A DNA stretch of 64,000 bases, from positions 6,770,237 to 6,834,236 of the forward strand of contig JACMZG010000032.1 in the NCBI GenBank assembly GCA_018340805.1, read 5' to 3'. Under the pieces are notes generated by a model. The model saw only the letters and a list, made by a program, of their open reading frames with translations. It did not search any database and was not told the origin of the DNA. Of this stretch, positions 21,764 to 33,785 are shown in pieces. Every line of letters begins with the position of its first letter. Positions within the stretch are counted from its first letter, which is position 1. This DNA is from Microvelia longipes (Eukaryota; Arthropoda; Insecta; Hemiptera; Veliidae). The position numbers and the translations under genes were made by a program.

Positions 21764-22612
21764 GTTTAGAAACATAGTGTAGTGTAGTTTGGGGTAAAAT
21801 CGAGGAAAGTGTCCGAACATAGTTCTTACTCTAAGTTACTTGTAACAGTTATTTTAGCTGATAACCCTCCTTTGGCTAAATTCTATTTCTAAGAATTTAA
21901 GGAGTGTTTTTTTTATTTTTTTTAGATTTGCAGATATTTTATTTTACATTTTCTACTTTAAGTTAGACTATAGATCACTAATCATACCCTCAGGATTCCA
22001 GATTGGGCGAGAGTACCTTTGAGACTCTCAGATTATCCAGTGTTGATTAGGAGAATACAGATTTGCATATCATCAAATTGTATTACTTATGAAAGAAGTC
22101 AAGATTCCTGATCTCGAGGGTTAATTCAAAGTGCTTTGGGTTTGGCTCTTAGAGAGAAAGAGTATCTTCTGTAGACTGAGAGCTTATTGGCTCACCCCGC
22201 ACCCTGAATTCAGCCCTCAGGATAGCCTGGAACCTAACCCTCAATTTATATCCTTCCTTATCAACAGTGTATGCACCTGGTCTTCCTCATTCACCAGGTA
22301 TCACAAGATGGTAGGTGTACGCCCCTAGCCTTCATGAATGAGGTGGCGCTTTATTTTAAAATATTTAAAGAGGCAGGTAACAACCCTAGGCACTCACGAC
22401 CCCATAGACAACATCCAACTTAGCAGGGCATACTTAAATTTCTAATAGAAACCAACTTAGTTGGTTATATACTCTAGTGTACACTGGAGTAACTTGCCCA
22501 ACGAACCTTATACCTATACAACTTAAAATAATAGTATAGGAGCGAAAGAAAACAGACATTCTTAAGAAAATTCGGCCGGCTTAATCGGGGATAACTGTAT
22601 ATTGAGATCCAC
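21764..22612. other. Unassigned intergenic sequence
   Basis: No exon, RNA gene or repeat family that I can name. The GC-richer stretch 22130-22330 has an open frame of 65 codons without splice signals or similarity that I recognise. Confidence 0.5.
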
Positions 22613-22692
22613 TCCCTCCGCTAGATTTGAACCCTTAACCTTCAAGTCGAAAGGCGAGCGCTCTACCACTGAGCTACCGTACTCGGGTTCTA
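22613..22692 (-). repeat. tRNA-derived sequence (SINE head)
   Basis: The minus strand reads GGTAGCTCAGTGGTAGAGCG (D arm / A box) and, 30 bases on, AGGGTTCAAATC (T loop / B box). The acceptor, anticodon and T stems do not pair properly, so it is a tRNA-like Pol III promoter of a SINE, not a functional tRNA gene. Confidence 0.6.
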
Positions 22693-23109
22693 TCTGTTTG
22701 TTAGTACTATCTTAGTAACTTAGTACTAGATAATAGAGAATAGAATAAATAATAATGTTTAAAGATAAAAATATAAAAGAATAGATAATTTGCTAACATG
22801 CATGTAAGATGTAGGTGAGACAATGCATATTCTATCTAGTGCAAATATCCTATTTGTTGCTATTATAACATTATTGAGTTAGAAATATTTTTATTTTAAT
22901 TACATATATTTTATACGACATGAAATGAATATAATTTGAATATTTATATTTAAACGTAGATTCTATGAATAGATGAATGCCTACAAAAGAATATTTTATT
23001 GATATAAGAACTATAACAGTACGGGCCCTCGGCGTTCTGGCTGCTCGCCACTTCGTGCCTCGGCCACTTCTCGGCGACGACGTAGGGGCCGCTAGTTAGT
23101 AAATACGTC

Positions 23110-23683
23110 AGAATCACCCGTGGTGTAGTGGTTAAGGTACGCGGTCAATACGCAGAGTGAATGGACTTTAAACTTCCGAGTTTATTTAGTCATGGGTTCA
23201 ATCCCAGCACGGGCTTCTGGGATTTTTATGATAGGGTTAAAAAGTCTGCTTACCACGTACTTCAGAAGGGACGTAAAGCCGGTGGTCTCGAGCCTGTGCG
23301 CTGTCAGGTACTCGTTAAGGATCCCTTACCCTAAATGAAACTGGGTATAGGCAAAATTTTGGACCCTCATAGTAGATTCATTATAATACTACAGTACGTC
23401 TGCCTTATAGTTTAAAGTGTATGGAGGTTTAGTTTAACAGCGAGGGCACGTGTTATTCCTAGTTTTCACTAGACTATATGAGTCAGTGAAAATATGTATG
23501 ATTGCTTGAAAAAAGCATGAGAGGAACCATAGAAATTCACTGCTGTCTAGATTAGATGAAATATACCTACACTTGAAATTAAAAGGAGTAGAACACTACC
23601 TTAGGGAGCTAGCAAAAAGGGCCCAACAAAGTGGCCTACTTGCCTGGAGTGGTAATTACTACCACTCCCCCCCCCCATATTAC
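23110..23683 (+). mobile_element. tRNA-derived SINE, full length, with target duplication
   Basis: Head with A box TGGTGTAGTGGTTAAGG and B box GGGTTCAATCCC, inside a CACCCGTGG...CACGGG acceptor-like pairing. The 450-bp body ends AGGGAGCTAGCAAAAAGGGC, CTACTTGCCTGG, AATTACTACCACTCC plus poly-C. TAGTAAATACGTC (23097-23109) and TAGTAAATACATC (23684-23696) are the duplicated target. A second full copy is at 36910-37493 and a fragment at 62724-62815. Confidence 0.9.
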
Positions 23684-23696
23684 TAGTAAATACATC

Positions 23697-25085
23697 CGTT
23701 TCATTCACAGCGGTCACACATTCAAGCTCTGACCACTCTCAATGATGCTTAACTTTTATGATCCAACAAAAACCATAGATATATACTTGTATTGAAACGA
23801 AATTTGGTGTAGTTATTTATTACGTAAAGGTGTATACTTGTACTAAATGTCAACTCAGTCAGAGTATTTATCGATTTTATACAATGTTTTAACAAACGTA
23901 CAAAAGTCATTTGATGACTATTGAACTAATGCTGATAATGAGATGAAACTCAGCATATATGTAAGTCTTATACATAGCCACATGCGTGCCAAATCTCAAT
24001 CCGATAGCAACATTTTTCCGTGTTTTATAATTTTTCGAAAATTTTTACTAAGTTATTATTGAAGGTTAATGACGTTGTAAAATAATTATTTTCCGAATAG
24101 TTTTCCGAATTGCACAACGACATATATAGACTGATTTTTCCAAGGATGTTGAATAAAGGGGATGACGCACTAAGTCGAATTGCCATTTAACAAAGTGACC
24201 CCATCGAAAATCAAAACATAGAGAAGAATGCAACACGAAACACACGTCAAAAACCAACTGGACATGCTTGGTACGAACTGCGCATGCTTATGATCCTTAC
24301 AACAGCGCAGGTATTAAAATTTAAAGGCAAACTTAACTCTCAATGGGTTTCCCATTGTTTTGCTTGCAAAGGTTATCAACAAAAGAAAAAAGTTCACACT
24401 TTTTAACTGTTTTTTGTTAATATTGCTTAAAATTAATAACATTAAAGAAAATTAAGAACATTACAACCAAAAGTGAATCTTGAAAACTAGCAAAACTTTT
24501 CATTAGGCTAAAAAAAGACAAAATATTAACACATTTAACTTACTCTTTACGAAAAGTAAACGGTGAAGCTTCAATTACTCTCACTAAAGTGGCTACCTAG
24601 AGTCCAAAATGTAAAATATAAGCACAAATGACTTGACAAGCACCAAATGTAACAGTAACGAAAGCACTGAAGAAAGTTGAGAAGCAAACTCGACAACCAA
24701 GAATTGTATAACAACTTAGCTACATAACCTGCGTTTGGCGCCTTTTTTAATTATAACCTAAGGGAAGGTAAGTTTGCTCCTATTTCTCTATCTCATACAA
24801 CTTCCATGGGGTCAGAAATGTTCCTTAATGCGTCATCCCCTTTATTCAAGATCCTTGGATTTTTCGTACAAAGTTTCATCTCTCTAGCATAAATACTTTG
24901 AGAGCTACGATGATAACACACACACACACATTCTGACAGACAACTCTGTGAAAACTATTTAGATAGATGGTCTTAAAAACACCTGAAACAGATAATTCCA
25001 GTGACGTCCCGGTTTCGCATTTTTCGCAAACCCGATACTTTTCCTATATACCCTGCGGTATAAACAAGAAAAAGTAAAAACTTAT
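23697..25085 (-). repeat. R1 repeat with 5S rRNA-like segment, split by an insertion
   Basis: R1 is a dispersed family. In its 5S-sense orientation it starts near TTTTACTTTTCCTC...GGAAAAGTATTG and passes through CTCCCAGTGTATTTATGCTA, then TTAGTTCAATTTTTATT-like sequence. It ends with GTTGGATCATAAAAGTTAAG and a 5S rRNA-like stretch (here 23703-23755, minus strand: TCAGAGCTTGAATGTGTGAC, CGCTGTGAATGAAACGG). This copy runs 25085 to 23697 on the minus strand and is interrupted at 24140-24858 by a DNA transposon. Confidence 0.75.
24140..24858. mobile_element. 719-bp TIR element inserted in R1
   Basis: Ends CCAAGGATGTTGAATAAAGG and the inverted GGGGATGACGCA block, with one mismatch. ATTTTT is repeated at 24134-24139 and 24859-24864. 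The R1 copy at about 37835-37850 provides the empty site (reverse complement GACTGATTTTTTGTAC), confirming the boundaries. No transposase is visible. Confidence 0.85.
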
Positions 25086-25229
25086 TATGTTTACATTTGG
25101 TTATCGACATGTATTTGTCAATCGATAAATTCAGAACTAATACTAATATCAAAAATTATCTTCGTGCATGCGTTAAACACTTACATATGTAATATACACA
25201 TAATAATTTTTAGCTCGTTCACACCTTTT

Positions 25230-26240
25230 TTCGATGTTTTGTGACTATCGAAATTTTCGCTGAGTTAACTGTGAGTTAATGACGTTATACACATTTCAAA
25301 AACAATAGGGTTCAGAAAATTAACAATGTTGATTTTTGTACTGAGTTACATATGTATGTACATATGTATGTATAATGTATATATGTATGAGATGTTAACA
25401 AAAATCTCGTACTTATATCCCCGGATAGACTTGACGATATGTATAAATTTCAAAAAAAAAATTTTTGAGGTAGTACGTAATTAAGCACTTTATTGGACCG
25501 TTTTTAGGATGAGAAGCCAATCATTATTGTTATAGGAGGTTATTTAGTACTTTTCACCTCCGAGGACAATAATGAATGTAAAAAAAACTCCTAGGACGTA
25601 AAAGTAATTCATATATTGCCGCCATTAATGTAATGTAGCGTGTTCAAAAAAACAATCTGTGTAAAACCTTCATGAGATTTCTTTAAAAACGTTCATTTTG
25701 TTTCTCTTTTTGTTCGTAGACTATTTTTTTTTTTCGTTTTTAAAAGGTGTTCTAATTGAAAATTTTTGTGTGTTTATTTGTAAAGCTTTTACATTTTTGA
25801 GTAAAAGTGTGAAGCTATGGATGAATTCAATGACGACGATAATATGGAGTTAATTGGACGTTTGTTTTTTTCAATTATGTATATAGCGCAGTTTATTTAA
25901 TGAGTGCTACCTCAAAAAAAATAGTGTATGCCATCCGGCTGAGAATGTCTTTATGTCTTGGCAATTTTTCCCGACTCGCTTCGCTCGTCGGTAAATCTAA
26001 TTGACGTGACATAAAGACACACTTCTCAACCTTATGGCATAAATAACTATTTCGAATAAACTCAATCTTGATAAATGCTCTTACATATTTTCAAACTATG
26101 ATTTTTCATTTTTTTTTCTTATTTTTAACGGTAGACTCAAAAACTGCAATTTTTGACAAACGAACAATGAGTAAAGTAGGCTTAACTTTGACTTGTCGAG
26201 AAAAAGAAAGTTTTTCATAAAACTGTTTATTTGTCCGCCT
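25230..26240. other. Unassigned repeats, no gene
   Basis: Contains a dispersed block related to 29080-29200 and 49220-49330 (AAAACAATAGGGTTC-type text near GACGTTA). A run of ACATATGTATGTA lies near 25350, and a GCTTCGCTCG box with its flanks near 25975. No exon is recognised. Confidence 0.5.
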
Positions 26241-26261
26241 GAGACAATTTATTAGTAGTAT

Positions 26262-26547
26262 TAGACCAAGAGGGGTGTTTTGTTAATAAAAAGTGTAATG
26301 GCTGGAACCGGTCTCAATTTTTCGTAAATACCTTCCTGAACAAGGATCTGCAATTCTGCCGACTCGTATCGGATGGGTGTCCCAGGCAGAACCTTTGACC
26401 CCTAAAGTACGTTCTGCCTGGGACACCCATCCGATACGAGTCGGCAGAATTTGCAGATCCTTGTTCAGGAAGGTATTTACGAAAAATTGAGACCGGTTCC
26501 AGCCATTACACTTTTTATTAGCAAAACACCCCTGGGCTCTTGGTCTA
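26262..26547. mobile_element. Fold-back element, 130-bp arms
   Basis: Arms 26262-26392 and 26411-26547 are nearly perfect reverse complements (TAGACCAAGAGGGGTGTTTT at the outer end, GGTGTCCCAGGCAGAAC at the inner end) around an 18-base loop. No coding sequence, and no hammerhead-like core as in the fold-backs at 16459 or 35798. Confidence 0.92.
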
Positions 26548-26879
26548 TATTGTAAACTTGGATTTAAGTAACACGAACTGAGATATTTTAATAAAAAGGG
26601 AAAGGGTAAGAAAAGTGGAGGAGGAGGAGGAAATTTGATTGATTTTTTTTACCCATATACTACTATGTATGGTTCACATCAATTCGAAGTTTCATTTTCG
26701 ATATAAGCATTAGATATAAGGAGTAGACTCGTGTCGCGCACAAGCCTTGAGCTTATGCGACACAAATGGTCAATACATATTATTTTATTTATTTATAATT
26801 TGTAATTTAACCTTTGTAAACAGGTATTTATATATAAATAAACGATTTATTTATTTATTTTATTATCAGTATTAGTTCC

Positions 26880-27230
26880 GGTTTTATTGATTGACATATA
26901 TATGTAAAACAAAACATTATGTCATTAATTAACATAATGTAAACAAATCACATTTTTTACCTTTGAAAATTCTCTTATATCGTGGCAACATGCCACTTAT
27001 ATAAACTAGTAATATGATGAACTAAAAGTAAAACAACTATGTGGTCGCGAAGCCACGCGCAGCGCAGACGCCGCGTAGAGGCAACGAGGTCGAAGGGCTC
27101 TTGTTTTAGCAAAAGACACATTTTTACAATTTGGCAACGCAATACAGTACTGAAGAGGTTACATTTAATTATTTCTAACGGAGGGGGGATTAGTTGGTCC
27201 AGGAGATAACCCCCCCCCCTCTCCTGCCGC
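26880..27230. repeat. Dispersed repeat shared with 29330-29450 and 48890-49030
   Basis: Shared blocks: GTTCCGGTTTTATTGATTGA, CATGCCACTTATATAAACTA, then GTAATATG. The copy at 48890-49030 is in reverse complement. Poly-C/G runs near 27210. Confidence 0.65.
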
Positions 27231-27329
27231 AAGGAGATCTCTCTCTGAGGTCTGTGCGACCTCTATGTCGCACAGAGATACAGACTGCACATACAGCTCG
27301 ACACAAATATAGATCTGTAGGTACTCTAG

Positions 27330-27990
27330 TATGACACACGGCTAAAATCAGTTGACAGCGCGGGAAATAGCGTTGAGGAATTAATAGGGCGCGGTCGAAT
27401 ATCCACGGCCTTCTAGAACATTGGATCACCAACAAACTTTTTTTATAACTTTTTTTTTCAAAATTTTCAGTAATTAACCGGATTTGTGATAAATGAAGCC
27501 TATTTCCGTAATCTGCACGCTCTTTTGGTTAATCTCAAAGAGTATTTACATTCACTCAACGATTTATTTTTAATCTAACTTGGTACATACACAACTACTG
27601 TTAGACGTCAATATTTTGTGATATATTTTGACATGTCATATTTGTTAACATTGACGTCTAACTGTAGTTATGTATGTACCCAGTTAGATTAAAAATAAAT
27701 CGTTGAATGAATGTAAATACTCTTTGAGATTAACCAAAAGAGCGTGCAGATTACGGAAATAGTCTTCATTTATTACAAATCCGGCTAATTACTGAAAATT
27801 TTGAAAAAAACGTAATAAAAAAAGTTTGTTGGTGATCCAATGTTCTAAAAGGCCGTGGATATTCAACCGCGCCTTATAAAGTTGGCCTGATTTAAAATTG
27901 AGAGCGTGGCTTTAACATCCAGGACTAGCGTTATTGGCTACCCCGCATTATTTTCCCACGCTGTCAACTGATTTCAGCCGTGTGTCGTAT
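27330..27990. mobile_element. Long fold-back element, about 300-bp arms
   Basis: Arms mirror around 27630: GACACACGGCTAAAATCAGT outermost, then ATATCCACGGCCTTCTAGAA, TTCCGTAATCTGCACGCTCT, AATCTAACTTGGTACATACA, TGTTAGACGTCAAT. The right arm has an extra 60 bases near 27900. A single right arm with loop recurs at 29440-29990. Confidence 0.88.
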
Positions 27991-28309
27991 TATAAAAGAA
28001 AGACCTCCGATGCAAAACGTAAGTAAAGATTTATGCCATTACAAAGCCTTCTCTCTAATCCCGTGATATAGTGAAATAAAACTTGGCTGAGTAGACAGCA
28101 CACTTAACTCCATATTAGGTCACTGTATTACAAACTCCTCCTGCCAGATATGGTAGCAGTCACCCTAGCAGTCACACCTGCCTCCGTTGAATCATATTTC
28201 CAGACTTATTTTTAATAAGAAAAGCATTACAACTTTTTTCTCTACAAATTGACAATTATGGAACTCAAATTTCATATCTCAATTATAAATTACATGCACA
28301 CACACATTT

Positions 28310-28341
28310 ATATATATATACATATATAATATATATATATA

Positions 28342-28407
<66 letters not shown>

Positions 28408-28412
28408 AACGA
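28310..28412. repeat. (TA)n microsatellite
   Basis: Imperfect TA array immediately left of a fold-back element. Confidence 0.95.
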
Positions 28413-28453
28413 GTAAATGAAATATTGAAAGATACTTAAGTATCAAAATAATC

Positions 28454-28700
28454 CTGAGAAATAATACTGATAACTTACAGATGGTGAAAAAAAATGGAGT
28501 GCGAGGGTTTGGCGCGACGTTTCGACAAATCGTCTTTATCAAGCTAGAATAAGTCGGTCCGTACTCGGAAGCGTCGAGCCGACAACACCGAGTACGCACC
28601 GACTTATTCTAGCTTGATAAAGACGATTTGTCGAAACGTCGCGCCAAACCCTCGCACTCCCTTTTTTTCACCATCTGAAGTTATCATTATTATTTCTCAG
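28454..28700. mobile_element. Fold-back element with hammerhead-like core
   Basis: Arms of about 115 bp (CTGAGAAATAATACTGATAA outside, GTACTCGG inside) around a 19-base loop. In the right arm 28611-28645 reads CTTGATAAAGACGATTTGTC then GAAACGTCGCG: a 3-bp GAC/GUC stem, then GAAAC and GUC. The CUGANGA position is mutated (UUGAUAA). Both sides are TA microsatellite, so no target duplication can be read. Confidence 0.85.
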
Positions 28701-28703
28701 ATT

Positions 28704-28723
28704 ATATATATGTATATATATAT

Positions 28724-28770
<47 letters not shown>

Positions 28771-28781
28771 TATACATACAT

Positions 28782-28863
<82 letters not shown>

Positions 28864-28865
28864 AT
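28704..28865. repeat. (TA)n/(CA)n microsatellite
   Basis: Long TA array with an internal ACACACACAC stretch. Minus-strand frames here are artefacts of the repeat. Confidence 0.95.
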
Positions 28866-29439
28866 ATTAAGATAAGATAAGATATATATTAAGGTGGGGC
28901 TTAGACTAATAGTCTGCTTGTTCATTGAAAAATCATCCACCCTCTGACCTATTCACATACACATTATTTGCTTAGTGAAATTTCATAAGAAAATAAGCTA
29001 ATGATGGTGCCATGGAGGAGGGAGGTGAATTTTTATGAAAGTACGAGTTTTTTTGTTCCAAGACGTTTCCATGGTACACGGTAGCTTTTGAATGCTTTCT
29101 CGGATCCAAATGAAACTTGGTACAAAAATCAACTTGGATAAAAAATGTCCCTACCTATTGTTTATAAGATTTGGTGACGTCATTAATCCACAATAATGAC
29201 CCCCACAAACATTTCAAAAATCACGACTCTACAAGAAGTGTTTTAATCGAGTTAAAATTTTCTACACATTTATTAGTATGAGCAGTTAACAAAAATACCA
29301 ACTTATATTTCATTATCGGTATTAGTTCTGGAATGTAAACAAAGCATGTTTCTTGATAAATACATTTGAAAATTCGCTTAAACCGTGGCAGTATGCCACT
29401 TATATAAACTAGTAATATGGCAAACTGATATAAGGCTGA

Positions 29440-29990
29440 TGATATAAATCTAACTTGGTACATACATAATTACTGTTAGACGTCAATATTTTGTGTTATA
29501 TTTTGACATGTCATATTTGTTAACATTGACGTCTAACAATAGTTATGTATGTACCAAGTTAGATTAAAACTAAATCGTTGAGTGAATGTAAATACTCTTT
29601 GAGATTAACCAAAAGAGCGTGCAGATTACGGAAATAGGCTTCATTTATCACAAATCCGGCTAATTACTGAAAATTTTGAAAAAAAAAAGTTTGTTGGTGA
29701 TCCTATGTTCTAGAAGGCCGTGGATATTCGACCGCGCTTTATAGGACAGCACCCATATGGCCGCGAAGCGGCTACAGAGGAGCGAGGGGCCGCGAAGCAG
29801 AAAAGAGATCGAAAGCTTCTTATTTAAATAATGACATGACGTGGAATCAAGCTCAAAGCTTTGCTCAGGTCAAAGCAAGCTACTAAAGTATCATCATCAG
29901 CAAAACCAATAGTCATAACCTCTACTGCTCATAGTACTGCACTCGTATCTTATAGTACAACACATGGTTATAATCAGTCGACAGCATGGG
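29440..29990 (+). mobile_element. Single-arm copy of the 27330 fold-back
   Basis: Contains the loop and right arm of the element at 27330: AATCTAACTTGGTACATACA, TTAACATTGACGTCTAAC, TTCCGTAATCTGC in reverse, and GGCCGTGGATATTCGACCGC. The left arm stops after about 50 bases. Just left, 29330-29430 is the repeat also seen at 26880. Confidence 0.8.
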
Positions 29991-30225
29991 TAAATAATGC
30001 GAGGTAGCCAATCAGGATTTCATCATCGGGGAGGAGGGATCTCAAAAGTAAGTAGAGGTATGTAATTCGTAAAAATTGTTGACCGGGGGGATGCCACAAT
30101 TATTACATGGAATTATTAAATTAACAAAGTATTTTTTCAAAATATTTAAAAGTACCCATAAGTAACACAATAATAATTTTTTTTCAATATACGGAGGTAC
30201 TATTCATGGGTAACCTTGCATATAC

Positions 30226-30275
30226 ACCGTAGGTACGTATATACATAGGTACGTATATACGTAGGTACGTATATA
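30226..30275 (+). repeat. 16-bp tandem repeat, three copies
   Basis: GTAGGTACGTATATAC repeated three times, running directly into the TA target of the next element. Confidence 0.85.
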
Positions 30276-30677
30276 CAGTCTATCGTTTAGTTTAAAAATC
30301 CCCAAGGTCATAAGTATTTTGGGGATTGACAAATCAGAGAAGCCGCAGCCAACCTCTCACTTAAAAAGAGAAAAAAAATCCCTACCACAATAACCGCTGT
30401 AGGGATAAAACCTTCTTCCCGGCATTTGTTCACTTTGTTAGTGGTTCTTCTTTTGATTACATCGTTTTGAAAACTACTTTCAAATTAATCTTAAAGTGAT
30501 ATTTTAAAATAAAACTACACAAAAGAAATGTAAAGAAACATGGCCTAGAAAATACGGGAAAAATAACCTGATTTGTTTTCATAGTTTTTTCTCGCTCCTT
30601 TCTTGCAGGGATTTTTTCTTAAGAATCAGTGGTGTCTAAACTGACCTGTCAAGATTTTTAAACTAAACGATAGACTG
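30276..30677. mobile_element. 402-bp Tc1/mariner-type MITE
   Basis: Perfect 25-bp terminal inverted repeats start CAGTCTATCGTTTAGTTTAA. TA lies immediately outside each end (30274-30275 and 30678-30679). A TA target and a CAGT terminus are the marks of Tc1/mariner mobility. No transposase; a decayed relative is at 15404-15720. Confidence 0.9.
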
Positions 30678-30679
30678 TA

Positions 30680-31705
30680 TATAGGAAAATTATTGTGTTT
30701 GCAAAGACTCTCAAACCAGAATTGCACCTGAATTATCTGTTTCAGGCCTTTTTTTGAGACTTCCATAGTGTTTTCATTAAGTTTTCTGTCTAAATGTCTG
30801 AGTGTGTATGTGTGTGTGTGTATGTGTGAGTGTGTATCTCCCAGTGTATTTATGCTAAGTGTTAAGCCGTGAGAGTGACTTACAGTAAGTACACCGGCTT
30901 ACCAAACTTATGAAACATATTTCTGTAGAGAACTGTATTTCTTAGTGATATATGTCGATAGATAGCTTAGCCTAGAGAGGGGGGTTAAATAAATATAAAC
31001 AATAAAAAGTTATAAAATATCAACAAAAGAAGAAGAAAAGAAAAAAAACAAATTTAAAAATCAAATGTGTCAAGGACAAAAACCAAAAGTAATAACAACA
31101 TAATAATTAAGAATATTGAAAATGCATGCAGTGTTTGAATAAACGGAGCATACAGAAAACATAAATTTCTTTCAAAAAAAAGTTTTGTTAAAGAAATAAA
31201 TAAATAATAAAGTTGATACGTATAATTATACTCACCTTTAGGATATTAATACGATTAAAAATCCCGCACATGGTACCTCGCAACTATTTCTCATTATATC
31301 AGATTTGCTACGCTCATCCTACCTGTTGTAAATTGCGAATACAGTTCGCCAAATTTACATGTACCAAATTTCAACTCTATTAGATCTTTTCACAATTTTT
31401 TAAACAACGTACACAAGTCATTTAATAAAAATTGAACTAATGCTGATAATGAGATGAAACTTAGCACATATGTTAGTCTTATACATAATCACATCTTATA
31501 CAAAATTTCAACTCTCTAGCATAAATACACTGGGAGCTACGATGATAACAGACACACACACACAGACAACTTTGTGAAAACCACTCCGGAGGCCTTAAAA
31601 CGCCTGAAAAGGATAATTCCGGTTTCATCCCGGTTTTCGGATTTTTTTGCAAACAATACTTTTCCTATGTACCTACGGTATAAATGAGGAAAAGTAAAAA
31701 TGCTT
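30680..31705. repeat. Two R1 fragments in opposite orientation
   Basis: 30680-30870 (+) starts TATATAGGAAAATTATTGTG and reaches CTCCCAGTGTATTTATGCTA. 31330-31705 (-) runs the other way and ends at ATAAATGAGGAAAAGTAAAA. Between them 30900-31320 is AT-rich and unassigned. From 31706 to 32626 I see no gene. Confidence 0.65.
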
Positions 31706-32626
31706 AAATAAGTAAGTGACTGCGTAATAAGTTAAACTGAAAACGGACCTGATACTAATAATTCTAAATAAGCTTAGATGAAGATGGAGGTCCCGAACTG
31801 AGCTAGGTAGTATAAATAACGAAACTCGAATTAAAAGATGACTTGTGCGAAGCCATTTGCTTCAGGTACTTAGCTGTACTTAAGCTGACGAGTTCTAAGT
31901 TACTGATGGCGTCCTGAACGTAGGACCAAGTTAATTGCCGGCTACATAGGAAATAAAATAACTTATATGGTGATGTGATGCCTCAAGATAATGTTAAAAA
32001 CTTAATAAAACTTAGGATGTCTACACTTAGCTTGTTGCCTTATCATACACACACAAAATCTCGTAGATTTGGAACTTCAACTGGCTTTCTGACAGTGTTA
32101 CCAACTTCCTTGGTAACCTAAAGATAGAGCTTCTAGGAGTACCATGTGGGAGGTAAAATATTACATTAGATGATTAATAAATGAGCTAGATGCTTAAAAA
32201 TGAAGTCCTTAAAGACATTATAGCTTTCATTCCAGAGTATTCACAGAGATGCAGCATTCGATTCGAAGACTAGAGGTTAAGCGTAGAAAGTCGAGATACT
32301 AAACAATCAATACCTAAACGTAGCGCGGGTCTAAAACTAACAAATTCAATTAAGGCGCAACAAAATAAAACCAATATAACCATAACAGGGATGCATAATT
32401 TTAATTAAGGTGGGGCATTATCGGCACATAAAATAAGTATGTGCAGGCCACATTAAGGCTGGAACAGCTAGAGAGATGAAACTTAATACAAAAATGTTTA
32501 GGTCTTAATTGTTTTATTCAGAATATGTTTTACGTCAATAACCCCCCAATAATGACTCAGTAAAAATATGGAAAATTCATGAAATCAAAAAATTTGTCGA
32601 TCGGTTGAGATTTGGCACGCATGCAT

Positions 32627-33300
32627 TTTATTTATTTATTTATTTTATTATACAAAAGATTTACATGTAAACCTAGACAGCCATAGGGCCACTAGTAGGT
32701 AACATGGTAAAAGTCTTACAAAAAATCATCAATGTGCATTATAATACATACTTTATACTAAAATAAAAAACTTTCTTAAAATTAAAATGAGTAATACTAA
32801 AGTAAAAGAACGAAAACAAACAATAGCGATTAAAATTATTAAGAAGAGAAGCTTCACGTAAAATATCTTATATGCAGCTAAGCAGAGAAAAACAATTTTA
32901 GGATAGATTTAAGGGATTTTAAGGAGGGGAGGTTGGAATTGTTTACAGGAAGAGAATTAAGGGTGGTTACACTACGAACAATGGGACAGACAGACGACAA
33001 TTCTTTTACGTATAAAAACCTACCAGCTAGACGACCTTCTGGAAGAAAAGTAACTTGTCTAATAACTTCTGGACAATCTATAATATTATTTAAACAATTA
33101 GCTAAAAACAGAGCTTCATATGATTTACGACGAACACAAAGGGATTCTAAACCTAATTTATCACAGATGCGCTCATAACTATAATAACAACGACGGTAAA
33201 AGTATCTTAAATAACATAAATGATGAAAACAACGTTGAACAGATTCAATTCTTTCAGATTTAGTTATGCCTATGTTATTCCAAATAGGAACAGCGTATTA
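32627..33300 (-). mobile_element. 5'-truncated LINE, 3' end with TTTA tail
   Basis: Non-LTR retrotransposon copy on the minus strand. The coding part is 32878-33297; the untranslated end and a TTTATTTATTTA-type tail occupy 32627-32877. No target duplication was found. Confidence 0.8.
32878..33297 (-). pseudogene. LINE reverse-transcriptase C-terminus, intact frame
   Basis: 139 codons plus a TAG stop, open throughout but with no start. The 5' end is the truncation point. It reads AVPIWNNIGITKSERIESVQ at the start, then ICDKLGLESLCVRR, FLANCLNNIIDCPEVI, PICVR-like SSVCPIVRSVTTLNSLP, and ends LKSILKLFFSA. This is the conserved region after the RT thumb in jockey/CR1-type LINEs. The frame is uninterrupted, so the insertion is fairly recent. 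Confidence 0.8.
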
Positions 33301-33304
33301 GTTC

Positions 33305-33470
33305 AATTTTTATCCAATTCGGTAGAAGCGTATGCCTTTATGTTGTAAATAAGTATACTAAGTTTCGTATCAACACGGCAAGTTCATTTACAGTTTTTGT
33401 TGGATTATATAAATCAAGCAGCATCGAGCCAGGTCAATGCTTGGATGGGTGACCGCTGAGAATAAAACCA
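33305..33470 (+). repeat. R1 fragment with 5S rRNA-like segment
   Basis: GTTGGATTATATAAATCAAG leads into GCAGCATCGAGCCAGGTCAA and GCTTGGATGGGTGACCGCTG (33417-33460), close to the internal promoter region (A box to C box) of animal 5S rRNA. The rest of 5S is absent. Confidence 0.75.
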
Positions 33471-33785
33471 ATGTATCTTGCTGTCTGAGAACAAGCAAAG
33501 TTGAGTAAAAGGAACAAGTTCTCTTTATATTAAATAAATGGCCTTCGGTCTCTTAGTTGCTCTGTGGCCTCAACGCTTTACGCCTTGGTTGGTCCGCAGC
33601 GTCGGCTCTGAAAGCCCCATCATAGCCCTAATACCTCCTTGTGGCACAAAAATGGAACCGTAAGTAAAAAAATTGTACTTTTTGGGTACATGTTACAAGG
33701 TATTGAACTTAATCTGAGAAATATCTTACTTTCAAATCAAACAAAAGTTTTTAATAAGAGTAACTATTTTGTAAACTCGATTGTT

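Noticed and set aside
22613..22692. tRNA gene on the minus strand
   Set aside because: A and B boxes are present, but acceptor, anticodon and T stems do not pair; reported as a SINE head.
24066..24257. 63-codon minus-strand frame with HSSLCFDFRWGHF
   Set aside because: Falls across the boundary of the TIR element at 24140; no domain and no splice signals.
28668..28940. 90-codon minus-strand frame rich in Ile and Tyr
   Set aside because: Translation of a TA microsatellite.
33417..33460. 5S rRNA gene
   Set aside because: Only about 50 internal bases match, and the same flanking sequence recurs at other copies, so it belongs to a repeat.
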